Of a stretch of DNA of 64,000 nt, positions 62,001-64,000 are shown piece after piece (the first letter of the stretch is position 1; each line of letters opens with the position of its first letter). Source of the stretch: Panaeolus papilionaceus (Eukaryota > Basidiomycota > Agaricomycetes > Agaricales); NCBI GenBank assembly GCA_015501605.1, contig JADNRZ010000017.1, forward strand, positions 558,001 to 622,000, given 5' to 3'. The position numbers and the translations under genes are program-made. Below the pieces are notes generated by a model. That model did no database searches, had not been told where the DNA came from, and worked only from the letters and a program-made list of their open reading frames with translations.

Positions 62001-63207
62001 TTGTAATTCGGTATTTCCGTATTAGGTAGTCACCCCAGAATCCCCAAATTGGGGTATTCCGTTACATAATATACTAAGTTGAACTTCACTCTTACCATCG
62101 TGTATCGTCGTATATCACAAAAGCACAGTGTGGGATTGTGGCTGATTATATTTCAATCTCCTTGCTACAAAACGAACACGATGGTGTGATCCTATCGAAA
62201 TTCATACCTCCTGACTAAGACTCAAGCAAGTCGCACACTGGCGTATACACTTCCTTGTGATTGTGTGTCCACATTTCCAGGTACCAGGCAATCTCATGAA
62301 AGGAGGGGAAGACCCTTAAAAAGTCGAGAACAACCGCAGGGCAGAGAATGCATTACGGCATTCAAGATGGCAGTTTAACTTGTCCACCCATTAAATTCTC
62401 GAACTGTGAGTGGTCATAATTGCTCTCTAATGCTGTCTTTTGAAGTTCTGTTATTAAATCACTCGTAGAACGTCGCGATGCTTTTGCGGAATCCTGATAT
62501 GCATCTACCTACGGCAATCATACGTACCGAGATCGCTATCAAGTGGAGGGAAATCTCCTCAGGCCATCAACAGCTACCAGTGCCAATATCTCTTAAGGAG
62601 TTAAACGCATTGACGACGGAGGATGTTCCCATCAAGACTTGAGAAGGAGTTGTCAGACAACTTTTCAGCAATTTTCAGCTCGTATGGGCCAGAAACGCAG
62701 ACTTAACATTGCGGCTTTCAGCTCGCGCTAATGTGAATCATACTGCTGTACAGCTATGCGTTATGGAAGGATTAAAATTTGAATTCTTAAAAAAAATAAC
62801 ACGACCCCAAGCTGAACTATTGGAATGTTACTCATTGCACTTTGATTATTCGGAAGACAAGCTGTGAAGCTGTCCATTACACTGCAGCTGCCTTTCTGAC
62901 AATTCTGTCCTTTCCTATAACCTTATCCGTTGTTTCGTCGATATATGCACACGTAAGACTGTCAAATTGTCGGATTCTAATAAACTCATCACAGCAAGGC
63001 ACCCACAGCAGGAGGTGAGCATGTGCTTTCCCCAATGTTGGTTGAGATCTATTGTGGCAATAGCCCTTATCTCGGGGCCGTACCAGCGCAAAGCGGGCTC
63101 GGCGTCCTAAGACTTTTTATATAGACAGCCAACACTCTACATTGACGTGACTTCGCCTTAGATCCCCTACCCGTCCCTCTTCTCGTTTTCTGAGGCCCTC
63201 TACCAAC
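59038..63207. other. Gene-poor region of about 4.2 kb
   Basis: The first part is the 3' flank of the bromodomain gene. I found no supported gene. A 57-codon frame at 62478-62641 (+), with NPDMHLPTAIIRTEIAIKWR, has some coding character and is discussed in the findings. The last 100 bp before 63208 are pyrimidine-rich, as expected of a promoter. Confidence 0.4.
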
Positions 63208-64000
63208 ATGCCGAACAGCAAGTTTCCTATCGATGCTGCTCAAGTGGTTGGCCTTTTCATGGAGAGCGTTTTTTATGGGTGAGGAAATTATTTATGTCTG
63301 TCGCGCCAGGGCGCTTAACTGGGACTCATCGAATTACCTTCACGTCATGCAGTACGTGATACAGACATACAACAAGAACGCCGATCGTGATAGCTCATCT
63401 CTTCCAAACGTCTAAGGCATATTCCTGGTATCCTTCTTTAACTGCCTACGTGTTCTTCTGTGGTCACAGGGATGGTTCAAACCCAAGCACGCGATCAACA
63501 AAACTATGCTGACTGCAGCCATGTTGATGTTTACTTTCGCATCTCTCGATGTCGCATTCCACCTTCGACATAACCTCGATGCATTCATAGCATATGACGG
63601 AGATCCCATCGACGAGTTTCTAAAGACGTCGCACTGGTTGAGCGTGATGAAGATGGTGTGTTATGTGGTGCAAACATTTATTGGAGATAGCATTTTGGTG
63701 CGTCAATCCTCTGTTGAATGTGATTGCTGACGAATCGAGGTACATTGCAGCTTTATAGATGCTGGGTCGTCTATAACAAACGTTGGTTAGTTGTCGTTGG
63801 ACCTGTGATTTTATGGTTGGGAACCACAGGTGCGCTATTGTTGCGCCATTCGAATGGTGACTGCGATTGGTAATGATGGACATGGACAGTATGCGGGGCG
63901 CTGACAGTCTACGTGCAAGCTACGCTCGACGATACATCCGGAGCTCTCCTGAACGTATCAAGTCTTGTCCCATTCATTACGAGTATGCTGTGTTTGACGC
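63208..64000 (+). CDS. Multi-pass membrane protein (LYRCW type), 5' part
   Basis: The start MPNSKFPIDAAQVVGLFMES is followed by VFYG and a donor GTGAGG at 63279. A later exon to 63698 encodes membrane segments (FLVSFFNCLRVLLWSQGWF, AAMLMFTFASLDVAFHLRHN, HWLSVMKMVCYVVQTFIGDS). After an intron (63699-63750) comes LYRCWVVYNKRWLVVVGPVI, then VCGALTVYVQATLDDTSGAL after another (donor at 63832), and the frame runs off the window. Agaricomycetes carry many copies of this seven-helix family, recognised by the LYRCW motif after helix 3; its function is unknown. The join between exon 1 and the FLVSFF exon near 63419 is unresolved: the phases disagree by one base, so a small exon probably lies between. 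Confidence 0.75.

Overview
The window looks like nuclear DNA of a mushroom-forming basidiomycete (Agaricomycetes). Genes are split by many short GT-AG introns, mostly 50-100 nt. The gene content fits that group: a multi-exon chitin deacetylase with a GPI-like tail, a CYP63-like P450, a fungal Cch1 calcium channel, and at the right edge a membrane protein of the LYRCW type that is common in agarics. I rebuilt most genes by hand from reading frames, splice sites and intron phase. Exon coordinates are therefore models, not transcript data.

Left part (1-13.2 kb): a partial unknown gene (-), a three-zinc-finger INO80-subunit-like protein (-), a small membrane protein with an 11-nt first exon (-), the Smc5-6 subunit Nse3/MAGE (+), a 662-aa F-box protein (-), a short phosphoinositide phospholipase C (-) and an intron-containing tRNA-Phe (-).

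Middle (13.7-31.5 kb): a secreted chitin deacetylase (-) with extremely small exons, a possible cysteine-rich protein gene (-), about 4.5 kb with no gene I can support, a 1083-aa serine/proline-rich disordered protein (+) with a 765-nt intron, an epsin (-), tRNA-Gly (+) and a cytochrome P450 (-).

Right part (31.5-64 kb): a gene-poor stretch with a decayed P450 N-terminus, a 138-aa conserved protein (-) divergent from the KEOPS kinase Bud32 (+), the large calcium channel Cch1 (+), a Topors-like RING E3 ligase (+), a homeodomain transcription factor (-) with a long upstream region, a BRD7/9-like bromodomain protein (+), about 4 kb with no supported gene, and the start of a multi-pass membrane protein (+).

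Most genes are housekeeping: chromatin (INO80, Smc5-6, bromodomain), signalling (PLC and Cch1 both bear on calcium), endocytosis, ubiquitin and tRNA modification. They do not form a cluster. The most unusual signals concern gene structure: a probable 2-nt microexon, two 12-nt microexons and several GC-AG introns. I found no CRISPR array, intact transposon or obvious new multi-gene system.
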